A stretch of DNA of 64,000 bases, from assembly GCA_034769895.1 (NCBI GenBank), contig CM068367.1, positions 709,986,196-710,050,195 on the forward strand. Direction: 5' to 3'. The notes beneath the pieces are model-generated. The model saw only the letters and a list, made by a program, of their open reading frames with translations, did no database searches and was not told the origin of the DNA. The stretch's first letter is position 1. Every line of letters starts with the position of its first letter. Made by a program: the position numbers and the translations under genes. Below, piece by piece: positions 39,201-49,690 of the stretch. The stretch comes from Magicicada septendecula. Lineage: Eukaryota > Arthropoda > Insecta > Hemiptera > Cicadidae.

Positions 39201-39328
39201 TATGACGAAAGATAACTGCCGTAAATTCAAACAGAATCAACTACGTTTTTGCATACCTTTTTGAACTAAAGAGAACTCATGGTCTGTTGATTTTGTTGAA
39301 GATCGGTTAAGGGAAAGGGGTAGTTTAT
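36299..39328 (-). repeat. Higher-order unit 13 (3030 bp)
   Basis: The insert is 36299-36721. Near-twin of unit 12 over its first half, including GAGATGAGTTCG near 36482. It returns to AAGAGAACTC near 39269. A private change is GGGTAAGGGG near 38657. Confidence 0.93.
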
Positions 39329-42300
39329 CACTAATGTTTGACGACTCGGAACACTAAGTTTTTTATAAGTAAAATCGTGAAGATTTAGCTTACAGCCTAA
39401 ACCGGCTTTCACCTTTAGAAGGCTTCATCAGAAGCTGCCGTGGGTAGCGCTGTCCGTCTTGTTTTTGGCGACGGGATAGTTATCCGAATGATCGATGCTG
39501 TGTGTGTGTGGTGAGATGTGTTCGAAGAATGTGTGCGATTTGAATTGTGTCTGTTCGTTTAGGATGTAGTTTTTTATTTGTTTTTGTGTGTTTGTATATT
39601 TCTAATTGTTCTAGAGTGTCTAGTTTTCGGCCTTTTGTGTGTACGTGCGCAGAATGTTCATGTTATTGTCGATGTTTTTATAGGCTGTAAGGCAAATCTT
39701 CACGATTTTACTTATAAAAAACTTAGTGTTCCGAGTCGTCAAACATTAGTGATATTTAGTTAAGTAACGGACACGTCATGGACAACGAAACCAAAGTTTT
39801 ATGTTTTAAAAAGGGTATTTTTTTTTATGACGAACGATAACTGCCGAAAATTCAAAGAGAATCAAATAATTTTTCGCACACTTGCCTGAGTTGTAGAGAG
39901 CTCAAGGTCTGTTGATTTTGGTGAAGATCGGTTAAGGGAAAGGGGTAGTATACCGGCAACTTTTTAAGTTGTAACAAGAGAAATGTTTCCATGACGAACT
40001 ATAACTGCCGCACATTCAAACAGAATCAAATATTTTTTTGCATGCAGCCCTGAATTGTAGAGGACGGAAGGTCTATTGATTTTGGAGAAGATCGGTTAAG
40101 AGAAAGGGGTAGTTTACCACAAACATTTTATGATTTAACAAGAGTAAAATACTTAATTTTTATAAATAAAGTATCCTGATAAGAAGCTCATAATAATCCA
40201 GTGTAGAAACGCAGAAGAAATATCTATAAATGAAGAGGTTAGGTGAACGGGGTGGGGGTAATTTTCTATTATTAAAAATTATAGTTGAAGGTGGAGGGGT
40301 GAATTTTTTACATGTGTACTACGTTATCGGCAACAAAGAAGTAGTTTTTTGTTAAAATTGCTTCCCGGGCTCTTTAGCCGTAGTCCAATGTTTTCTGCAA
40401 AACCAGACTTTTCGGAAGTGCCATCTACTGCCATCATCGGTGAAAATCGAGTGCGAAAACGTGAGGTGGTATACGTTAGTGACCACAGTACTGTGGTTAA
40501 TGCTGAAGAAATAAGTAGAAAGACGTAGTTTCCATAGAAATATTTCATTTCGAATATGATTTTAAATATAAATCTTAGAACATGGAAGTCATGTATAGTT
40601 CTCCATACCGATATTTAATTCCATATTCCTTAAGGAAATGGAAGTATGGTGATGGCAAAAAAATCGTGTTTGAGATTATTGCAGATTCTGATTGTACTAT
40701 ACTCAAAACATGAAAATAGTCATTTTTCGAAAAGTGTCTGTGTGTCTGTCTGTAGATTTTGTTTCTATGGCAAACGATAACAGCAGAAATTTCCAACAGA
40801 ATCATATAATTTTTTGCATGCAGCGTTGATTTGTAGAGTACTCAAGACTTACTGTTTTTGGTGAAAATCGGTTAAGGGAAAGGGGTAGTTTACCAGCAAC
40901 GGTTATTTTTTAATCAAGGGTAATTTTTTACTTCCATGTTCCTTAAGGAAATGGAAGTATGGTGATGGAAAAAAAAATCGTGTTCGAGATTATTGCAGAT
41001 TCTGATTGTACTACACTCAAAACATGAAAAAAAGTCGTTTTTCCAAAAGTGTCTGTGTGTCTGTCAGTCTGTCTATAGATTTTTTCTATGGCAAACGATA
41101 ACAGCCGCAAATTCAAACAGAATCAAATAATTTTCTGCATACAACCCTGATTTGTAGAGTACTCAAGACCTATTGTTTTTGGTGAAGATCGGTTAAGGGA
41201 AAAGGGTAGTTTACCGGCAACGTTTTTTTTCTAATCGAGGGTAATTTGTATATATGGGAAACAATAACAGCCTCAAATTCAAACACAATCAAATAATATT
41301 TTGCATACAGCCCTCAATTGTTGAGTTCTCAAGACCTGTTGATTTTGGTAAAAATCGGATTAGGGAAAGGGGTAGTTTACCAGCAACATTTTATGTTTTA
41401 ACAAGGGTATTTTATATGGCAAACGATAACATCCGCAAATTCAAGCATAATCAAATAATTTCTTGCATACTGCCCTGAATTTTAGAGTTCTCAAGACCTA
41501 TTGATTTTGGTGAAGATCGGTTTAGGGGAAGGGGTAGTTTACCGGCAAAGTTTTACGTTTGAAAAGGGTATTTTCTATGGCAAACGATAAAAGCCGCAAA
41601 TTCGAACATAATCAAATAAGTTTTTGAATACAGCCCTGATTTGTAGAGTACTCAAATCCTATTGTTTTTGGTGAAGATCGGTTAAGGGAAAGGGGTGGTT
41701 TACCGGCCTCCTTTTTTGTTTTAACAAGGGTATTTTTTATGGCAAACAATACCAGCCGCAAATTCAAACATAATCAAATAATATTTTGCATACTGTCCTG
41801 AATTGTAGAGTTCTCAAGACCTGTTGGTTTTGGTGAAGATCGGTTAAGGGAATAGGGTAGTTTACCAGCAACATTTTATATTTTAACAAGTGTAAATTGT
41901 TTTATGCCGAACGATAACTGCCGTACATTAAAACAGAATCAACTACTCTTCTGCATATCTTTTTGAATTGTACAGAACTCAAGGTCTATTGATTTTGTTG
42001 AAGATCGGTTAAGGGAAAGGGGTAGTTTACCTGCAACGGTTTTTTATCAAGGGTAATTTTTTTCTAATGCAAACGATAACAGCCGCAAATTCAAACAGAA
42101 TCAAATGATTATTTTACATACAGTCCTGTTTAGTAGAGTTCCCAATACCTATTGGTGTTGGTGAAGATCGGTCAAGGGAAAGGGGTAATTTACCTGCAAC
42201 ATTTTATGTTTTAACGAGGGTTATTTTTTATATGACGAAAGATAACTGCCGTAAATTCAAACAGAATCAACTACGTTTTTGCATACCTTTTTGAATTAAA

Positions 42301-42358
42301 GAGAACTCATGGTCTGTTGATTTTGTTGAAGATCGGTTAAGGGAAAGGGGTAGTTTAT
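39329..42358 (-). repeat. Higher-order unit 14 (3030 bp)
   Basis: The insert is 39329-39751. It has the short microsatellite, GGGG allele and CCATAGAAA. Private changes are GTGAAAATCGG near 40861 and TGAATTAAAG near 42292. The base in CCAGTGTAG near 40199 is shared with units 1 and 11. Confidence 0.93.
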
Positions 42359-45300
42359 CACTAATGTTTGACGACTCGGAACACTAAGTTTTTTATAAGT
42401 AAAATCGTGAAGATTTAGCTTACAGCCTAAACCGGCTTTCACCTTTAGAAGGCTTCATCAGAAGCTGCCGTGGGTAGCGCTGTCCGTCTTGTTTTTGGCG
42501 ACGGGATAGTTATCCGAATGATCGATGCTGTGTGTGTGTGGTGAGATGTGTTCGAAGAATGTGTGCGATTTGAATTGTGTCTGTTCGTTTAGGATGTAGT
42601 TTTTTATTTGTTTTTGTGTGTTTGTATATTTCTAATTGTTCTAGAGTGTCTAGTTTTCGGCCTTTTGTGTGTACGTGCGCAGAATGTTCATGTTATTGTC
42701 GATGTTTTTATAGGCTGTAAGGCAAATCTTCACGATTTTACTTATAAAAAACTTAGTGTTCCGAGTCGTCAAACATTAGTGATATTTAGTTAAGTAACGG
42801 ACACGTCATGGACAACGAAACCAAAGTTTTATGTTTTAAAAAGGGTATTTTTTTTATGACGAACGATAACTGCCGAAAATTCAAAGAGAATCAAATAATT
42901 TTTCGCACACTTGCCTGAGTTGTAGAGAGCTCAAGGTCTGTTGATTTTGGTGAAGATCGGTTAAGGGAAAGGGGTAGTATACCGGCAACTTTTTAAGTTG
43001 TAACAAGAGAAATGTTTCCATGACGAACTATAACTGCCGCACATTCAAACAGAATCAAATATTTTTTTGCATGCAGCCCTGAATTGTAGAGGACGGAAGG
43101 TCTATTGATTTTGGAGAAGATCGGTTAAGAGAAAGGGGTAGTTTACCACAAACATTTTATGATTTAACAAGAGTAAAATACTTAATTTTTATAAATAAAG
43201 TATCCTGATAAGAAGCTCATAATAATCCACTGTAGAAACGCAGAAGAAATATCTATAAATGAAGAGGTTAGGTGAACGGGGTGGGGGTAATTTTCTATTA
43301 TTAAAAATTATAGTTGAAGGTGGAGGGGTGAATTTTTTACATGTGTACTACGTTATCGGCAACAAAGAAGTAGTTTTTTGTTAAAATTGCTTCCCGGGCT
43401 CTTTAGCCGTAGTCCAATGTTTTCTGCAAAACCAGACTTTTCGGAAGTGCCATCTACTGCCATCATCGGTGAAAATCGAGTGCGAAAACGTGAGGTGGTA
43501 TACGTTAGTGACCACAGTACTGTGGTTAATGCTGAAGAAATAAGTAGAAAGACGTAGTTTCCATAGAAATATTTCATTTCGAATATGATTTTAAATATAA
43601 ATCTTAGAACATGGAAGTCATGTATAGTTCTCCATACCGATATTTAATTCCATATTCCTTAAGGAAATGGAAGTATGGTGATGGCAAAAAAATCGTGTTT
43701 GAGATTATTGCAGATTCTGATTGTACTATACTCAAAACATGAAAATAGTCATTTTTCGAAAAGTGTCTGTGTGTCTGTCTGTGTGTCTGTCTGTAGATTT
43801 TGTTTCTATGGCAAACGATAACAGCAGAAATTTCCAACAGAATCATATAATTTTTTGCATGCAGCGTTGATTTGTAGAGTACTCAAGACTTACTGTTTTT
43901 GGTGAAGATCGGTTAAGGGAAAGGAGTAGTTTACCAGCAACGGTTATTTTTTAATCAAGGGTAATTTTTTACTTCCATGTTCCTTAAGGAAATGGAAGTA
44001 TGGTGATGGAAAAAAAAATCGTGTTCGAGATTATTGCAGATTCTGATTGTACTACACTCAAAACATGAAAAAAAGTCGTTTTTCCAAAAGTGTCTGTGTG
44101 TCTGTCAGTCTGTCTATAGATTTTTTCTATGGCAAACGATAACAGCCGCAAATTCAAACAGAATCAAATAATTTTCTGCATACAACCCTGATTTGTAGAG
44201 TACTCAAGACCTATTGTTTTTGGTGAAGATCGGTTAAGGGAAAAGGGTAGTTTACCGGCAACGTTTTTTTTCTAATCGAGGGTAATTTGTATATATGGGA
44301 AACAATAACAGCCTCAAATTCAAACACAATCAAATAATATTTTGCATACAGCCCTCAATTGTTGAGTTCTCAAGACCTGTTGATTTTGGTAAAAATCGGA
44401 TTAGGGAAAGGGGTAGTTTACCAGCAACATTTTATGTTTTAACAAGGGTATTTTATATGGCAAACGATAACATCCGCAAATTCAAGCATAATCAAATAAT
44501 TTCTTGCATACTGCCCTGAATTTTAGAGTTCTCAAGACCTATTGATTTTGGTGAAGATCGGTTTAGGGGAAGGGGTAGTTTACCGGCAAAGTTTTACGTT
44601 TGAAAAGGGTATTTTCTATGGCAAACGATAAAAGCCGCAAATTCGAACATAATCAAATAAGTTTTTGAATACAGCCCTGATTTGTAGAGTACTCAAATCC
44701 TATTGTTTTTGGTGAAGATCGGTTAAGGGAAAGGGGTGGTTTACCGGCCTCCTTTTTTGTTTTAACAAGGGTATTTTTTATGGCAAACAATACCAGCCGC
44801 AAATTCAAACATAATCAAATAATATTTTGCATACTGTCCTGAATTGTAGAGTTCTCAAGACCTGTTGGTTTTGGTGAAGATCGGTTAAGGGAATAGGGTA
44901 GTTTACCAGCAACATTTTATATTTTAACAAGTGTAAATTGTTTTATGCCGAACGATAACTGCCGTACATTAAAACAGAATCAACTACTCTTCTGCATATC
45001 TTTTTGAATTGTACAGAACTCAAGGTCTGTTGATTTTGTTGAAGATCGGTTAAGGGAAAGGGGTAGTTTACCTGCAACGGTTTTTTATCAAGGGTAATTT
45101 TTTTCTAATGCAAACGATAACAGCCGCAAATTCAAACAGAATCAAATGATTATTTTACATACAGTCCTGTTTAGTAGAGTTCCCAATACCTATTGGTGTT
45201 GGTGAAGATCGGTCAAGGGAAAGGGGTAATTTACCTGCAACATTTTATGTTTTAACGAGGGTTATTTTTTATATGACGAAAGATAACTGCCGTAAATTCA

Positions 45301-45399
45301 AACAGAATCAACTACGTTTTTGCATACCTTTTTGAACTAAAGAGAACTCATGGTCTGTTGATTTTGTTGAAGATCGGTTAAGGGAAAGGGGTAGTTTAT
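42359..45399 (-). repeat. Higher-order unit 15 (3041 bp)
   Basis: The insert is 42359-42781. It has the long microsatellite near 43766-43794 and GGAG near 43922, as in units 1, 6, 8 and 10, combined with the CCATAGAAA arm allele. The T tract near 42848 is one base shorter than in its neighbours. Confidence 0.93.
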
Positions 45400-46370
45400 C
45401 ACTAATGTTTGACGACTCGGAACACTAAGTTTTTTATAAGTAAAATCGTGAAGATTTAGCTTACAGCCTAAACCGGCTTTCACCTTTAGAAGGCTTCATC
45501 AGAAGCTGCCGTGGGTAGCGCTGTCCGTCTTGTTTTTGGCGACGGGATAGTTATCCGAATGATCGATGCTGTGTGTGTGTGGTGAGATGTGTTCGAAGAA
45601 TGTGTGCGATTTGAATTGTGTCTGTTCGTTTAGGATGTAGTTTTTTATTTGTTTTTGTGTGTTTGTATATTTCTAATTGTTCTAGAGTGTCTAGTTTTCG
45701 GCCTTTTGTGTGTACGTGCGCAGAATGTTCATGTTATTGTCGATGTTTTTATAGGCTGTAAGGCAAATCTTCACGATTTTACTTATAAAAAACTTAGTGT
45801 TCCGAGTCGTCAAACATTAGTGATATTTAGTTAAGTAACGGACACGTCATGGACAACGAAACCAAAGTTTTATGTTTTAAAAAGGGTATTTTTTTTTATG
45901 ACGAACGATAACTGCCGAAAATTCAAAGAGAATCAAATAATTTTTCGCACACTTGCCTGAGTTGTAGAGAGCTCAAGGTCTGTTGATTTTGGTGAAGATC
46001 GGTTAAGGGAAAGGGGTAGTATACCGGCAACTTTTTAAGTTGTAACAAGAGAAATGTTTCCATGACGAACTATAACTGCCGCACATTCAAACAGAATCAA
46101 ATATTTTTTTGCATGCAGCTCTGAATTGTAGAGGACGGAAGGTCTATTGATTTTGGAGAAGATCGGTTAAGAGAAAGGGGTAGTTTACCACAAACATTTT
46201 ATGATTTAACAAGAGTAAAATACTTAATTTTTATAAATAAAGTATCCTGATAAGAAGCTCATAATAATCCACTGTAGAAACGCAGAAGAAATATCTATAA
46301 ATGAAGAGGTTAGGTGAACGGGGTGGGGGTAATTTTCTATTATTAAAAATTATAGTTGAAGGTGGAGGGG
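45400..46370 (-). repeat. Higher-order unit 16, truncated at array edge
   Basis: The insert is 45400-45822, followed by two core monomers and the start of the left arm. Up to 46370 I find only one base difference from other units (CTCTGAA near 46120). From 46371 the sequence is still homologous but clearly diverged, for example AAAATTTTTTATATG for TGAATTTTTTACATG. This is therefore the edge of homogenisation rather than of homology. Confidence 0.88.
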
Positions 46371-46698
46371 AAAATTTTTTATATGTGTACTACGTTATCG
46401 GCAACAAAGAAGTAGTTTTTTGTTAAAATTGCTTCCCGGGCTGTTTAGCCGTAGTCCAATGTTTTCTGTAAAACCAGACTTTTCGGCAGTGCCATCGACT
46501 GCCATCATCAGTGAAAATCGAGTGCGAAAACGTGAGGTGGTATACGTTAGTGACCACAGTACTATGGTTAATGCTGAAGCAATAAGTAGAAAGACGTAGT
46601 TTCTATGGAAATATTTCATTTCAATAAAATCATATTTAAAATATGATTTTAAATATAAACCTTAGAACATGGAAGTCATGTATGGTTCTCCATACCGA
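46371..46698 (-). mobile_element. Diverged type A left arm at array edge
   Basis: Homologous to 4042-4357 but with about eight substitutions in the 225 bp that contain the shared reading frame, against almost none between satellite units. It contains a broken 16-bp palindrome (46553-46568). At 46626-46650 there is a private 25-bp inverted repeat: AAAATCATATTT, one base, then its complement. The arm ends in a head hairpin and CCGATATTT near 46698. Confidence 0.75.
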
Positions 46699-46853
46699 TA
46701 TTTACTTCCATGTTCCTTAATTAAATGGAAGAATGGTGATGGCAAAAAAAATCGTGTTCGAGATTATTGCATATTCTGATTGTACTACACTCAAAACATG
46801 AAAAAAAGTCGTTTTTCGAAAAGTGTCTGTGTGTGTGTCTGTCTGTCAGGAAA
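46699..46853 (-). mobile_element. Diverged right arm and microsatellite
   Basis: The outer palindrome near 46704-46731 is damaged (CCTTAATTAAATGG instead of CCTTAAGGAAATGG). It is followed by the usual GTGATGGCAAAAA, GAGATTATTGCA and AAACATGAAAAAAAGTCG blocks and a TGTC/TG microsatellite near 46826-46850. The microsatellite joins the middle of a core monomer (GGAAAAGGGGTAG), a truncation junction. Confidence 0.7.
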
Positions 46854-47390
46854 AGGGGTAGTTTTTACCTGCAACGTTTTATGTTTTAACAAGGGTATAT
46901 TCTATGGCAAACTATAGCAGCCGCAAATTCAAACAGAATCAAAAAGATTATTTACATACAGCCCTGATTTGTAGAGTACTCAAGACCTATTGTTTTTGCC
47001 GAAGATCGGTTAAGGGAAAGGGTTAGTTTACCTGCAGCGTTTTTTTTATCAAGGGTAATTTTTTTTGGCGAACCATAACAGCCGCAAGTTCAAACAGAAT
47101 CAAATAATGTTTTGCATACAGCCCTCAATTGTAGAGTTCTCAAGACCTTTTGGTTTTGGTGAAGATCGGTTAAGGGAATAGGGTAGTTTACCAGCAACAT
47201 TTTATGTTTTAACAAGGGTAATGTTTTCTATGACGAACGGTAACTGCCGCATATTCAAACAGAATCAAATAATTCTTTGCATACATCCCTGAATTGTAGC
47301 GACCTCAAAGCCTTTTGATTTTAGTGAAGATGGGTTAAGGGGAAGGGGTAGTTTACCTGCAACCTTTTACGTTTTAACAACAGTAAAGTA
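46854..47390 (-). repeat. Core monomers, diverged (about 3.5)
   Basis: Monomers of both families on the minus strand, with many substitutions and small deletions relative to the array. They link the truncated right arm to the type B left arm at 47391. Confidence 0.8.
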
Positions 47391-47602
47391 CTTGAAAATT
47401 AATTTAAACTTTTTCAAACAATGGTAATTGTTAAAAATAAAATAATTTTGTTGCCAGGCAATAAAATTATAATTTTTTCATTTTAATGTAAATCATGTAT
47501 GAGAGAAAATATATCGTTCGTGGCAGGCAAGCATATCTCAGTTATATAATGTTTACGTTTCCATTTTATTATTATGACTACCGCAATAAAAAGGCATGGA
47601 AG
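47391..47602 (-). mobile_element. Type B left arm
   Basis: Positions 47391-47489 are the reverse complement of 57812-57906 (shared landmarks TTGCCAGGCAATAAAATTATAA and CATTTTAATGTA, with a few changes). Beyond that this copy has extra sequence, then matches again at TGCCTTTTTATTGC read on the minus strand. Type B therefore replaces the type A interior between the head and the first core monomer. Its outer end is replaced here by an (AC)n tract. Confidence 0.65.
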
Positions 47603-47621
47603 ACACACACACACACAAACA

Positions 47622-47660
<39 letters not shown>
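47603..47660. repeat. (AC)n microsatellite
   Basis: About 58 bp of AC repeats with a few interruptions (AAAC, ACTC near 47617-47624). It separates the type B arm from the non-repetitive island. The 60-68 aa frames through it consist of dipeptide runs and are not genes. Confidence 0.95.
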
Positions 47661-47663
<3 letters not shown>

Positions 47664-48151
47664 TTCGCGTCATTTAAGGCCTCATTCATGTTTATTTTCT
47701 TACATTTGCACGCTTTTTAAATAGAAAGTGCCGAAACCCACACCAACATAACGCGTGCAAGCCGAAAAAATTGACATCAATTTGCTTCCTGTGGATCGCT
47801 GGGCAGTGTAACTGCACGTGTTTACAGAGGAAAGATTCATAGACAGATTTTTCGTCTTTAGGGAATGAACCCTCTGCAAGATGCTGAGGGTCCATGAGTG
47901 ACTTCGGAGCGCTCCTTCTTTTTCGCGTGTTTGTTCTGTGAAACATACACTGTAGATTCGCAGCTTTACTCTAAGCAACGCTCAATAGGAAATGTTGAAA
48001 ATTTTTGTCCACGGTGTACCCTCATTCACACTAAACCTGCTCTGATGTGTTAATTACGGATATCATAATATTAAAACTTTGGAAACTTGAGCACTACATA
48101 ATGGAGATCAATCATTAACTTATACAAGCCATTAATTTTATGCATATTTTT
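47661..48151. other. Largest non-repetitive island
   Basis: I find no copy of this sequence elsewhere in the window. Composition is visibly less AT-rich than the flanks between about 47700 and 48040. Two overlapping minus-strand frames span it, 84 aa (47692-47946) and 92 aa (47700-47978). The 84-aa frame has ordinary-looking composition, including several Cys and His residues, but no family I recognise. With two competing frames, no homolog in view and no splice evidence, I do not call a gene. It could be a decayed exon, the unrelated target into which the repeats inserted, or part of another element. Confidence 0.6.
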
Positions 48152-48468
48152 TATATATATGTGTACAACGTTATCGGCAACAAAGAAGTAGTTTTTGTTA
48201 AAATTCCTTCCCGGGATATTTGGCCGTAGTCCAATGTTGTCTACAAAACCAGACGTTTCGGCAATGCCATCGACTTCCATCATCAGTGAAAATCGAGTGC
48301 GATAACGTGAGGTGGTATACGTTAGTGACCACAGTACTGTTGTTAAGGCTGAAGCAGTAAGTAGAAAGAAGTAGTTTCTAAGGTAATATTTCATTTCGAA
48401 AATGATTTTAAATATAAATCTTATAACATGGAAGTTATGTATGGTTCTACATACCGATATTTAAACAT
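48152..48468 (-). mobile_element. Last minus-strand type A left arm
   Basis: From ATGTGTACAACGTTATCGG to the head at CCGATATTT (48460-48468). Damaged palindrome at 48328-48343 and a changed head hairpin (GTATGGTTCTACATAC). Only the outer part of the arm is present; the end that should join core monomers is replaced by the unique island. Confidence 0.75.
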
Positions 48469-48915
48469 AAAACGTTGCCGATAAACTACCCCTTTCCCTA
48501 TACCGATCTTCAACAAAATCAACAGACCTTGAGTTCTCTTTAGTTCAAAAAAGTATGCAAAAGTACGGCAGTTATCGTTCGTCATAAAAAAATTTACCCT
48601 TGTTAAAACATAAAATGTTGCAGGTAAATTACCCTATTCCCTTAACCGATCTTCACCAAAACCAACAGGTCTTGAGAACTCTACAATTCAGGCGTGTATG
48701 CAAAATATTATTTGATTATGTTTAAATTTGCGGCTGTTTTCGTTTGCCATAGAAAATATCCTTGTTAAAACAAAAAAGTGGGAGGTAAACTACCCCTTTC
48801 CCTTAACCGATCTTCAGAAATAAACAATAGGTCATGAGTACTCTACAAATCAGAGCTGTATGCAAAAGCTTATTTGATTCAGTTTGAATTTGCGGCTGTT
48901 ATCGTTTGCCATAGA
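48469..48915 (+). repeat. Three core monomers, first in reversed orientation
   Basis: Starting with AAACATAAAACGTTGC the core monomers run on the plus strand for the rest of the window. The three monomers lead into the right arm at 48916. Confidence 0.9.
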
Positions 48916-49086
48916 AAAAATCTACAGATAGACACACACACACACATACAGACAGACACACAGACACTTTTCGAAAAACGACTTTTTTTCATCTTTTGAG
49001 TGTAGTACAATCAGAATCTGCCATAATCGCGAACACGATTTTTTTTGCCATCACCATACTTCCATTTCCTTAAGGAACATGGAAGT
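48916..49086 (+). mobile_element. Right arm with GACA/CACA microsatellite
   Basis: Microsatellite about 48927-48966, then CACTTTTCG, the CAGAATCTGC block and the terminal palindrome 49058-49086. It is followed by a 135-bp spacer rather than by core monomers. Confidence 0.8.
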
Positions 49087-49221
49087 AAAAAAGACAAATG
49101 AATAAATTATTCCAAACATACAGTCTTTGGTCTGGTATAACAGAAATCACTATAGTGACAAGTTTAAGTTATTATCTTAGTCTTTCGGTATATTATATTA
49201 TATATATTATATTATCTTAAT
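49087..49221. other. AT-rich inter-element spacer, copy 1
   Basis: Starts AAAAAGACAAATG, includes the 12-bp palindrome TCACTATAGTGA near 49148-49159, and ends in an ATATTAT-rich run. The same spacer occurs near 61030-61177 with a few changes. Because it lies between a right-arm terminus and a left-arm head, it may preserve the genomic DNA between two neighbouring elements. Confidence 0.7.
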
Positions 49222-49690
49222 AATATCGGTATGGAGAACCATACGTGACTTCCATGTTCTAAGATTTATATTTAAAAGCATATTCGAAATGAAATATTTC
49301 CATAGAAACTACTTCTTTCTATTGCTTCAGCCTTAACCACAGTACTGTGGTCACTAACGTATACCACCTCACTTTTTCGCACTCGATTTTCACTGATGAT
49401 GGCAGTCGATGGCACTGCTGTAAAGTCTGGTTTTGCAGAAAACATTGGACTACGGCTAAACAGCCCGGGAAGCAATTTTAACAAATAACTACTTCTTTGT
49501 TGCCGATAACTTAGTACACATAAAAAATTCTCCCCTCCCCCTTCAACTATAATTTTCATTAATAGAAAATTACCCCCACCTCGTTCACCTAACCTCGTCA
49601 TTTAGAGATATTTCATCTACGTTTCTACAGTGGATTATTATGAGCTTCTTATCAGGATACTTTATTTATCAAAATTAAGTACTTTACTCT
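49222..49690 (+). mobile_element. Type A left arm
   Basis: Full arm with intact head hairpin (49229-49244) and intact 16-bp palindrome (49336-49351). The reverse-strand frame at 49272-49601 (109 aa) is a by-product. It joins the first core monomer near 49690. Confidence 0.82.

Larger units (their letters stand above)
1..46370 (-). repeat. Satellite array with 3.03-kb higher-order unit
   Basis: Sixteen copies of the marker GACGACTCGG occur at 31, 3076, 6111, 9009, 12037, 15066, 18112, 21141, 24180, 27209, 30250, 33280, 36310, 39340, 42370 and 45411. Spacings are 3045, 3035, 2898, 3028, 3029, 3046, 3029, 3039, 3029, 3041, then four of exactly 3030, then 3041. Units look nearly identical by eye, differing by scattered substitutions and small indels. 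The one large change is a 138-bp deletion in unit 3. The array is open at the left edge of the window and stops sharply at 46370. Its parts run on the minus strand in element orientation. This much homogeneity is typical of satellite DNA maintained by unequal exchange or gene conversion. A chromosomal position cannot be read from the sequence. Confidence 0.97.

Noticed and set aside
46395-46619. Conserved 74-aa minus-strand frame in left arms (also at 4066-4290 and in most units)
   Set aside because: Between the edge copy and the satellite copy I count eight base changes, seven of them amino-acid changing, as expected without selection. Copies near 55588 and 61380 are frameshifted by run-length changes. 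Its presence in every unit reflects DNA copying.
47495-47677. Frames through the (AC)n tract on both strands
   Set aside because: Dipeptide runs from a dinucleotide repeat; no coding evidence.
47692-47946. 84-aa frame in the unique island as a gene
   Set aside because: An overlapping 92-aa frame exists on the same strand, and no family, splice sites or promoter can be recognised. Kept only as a finding.
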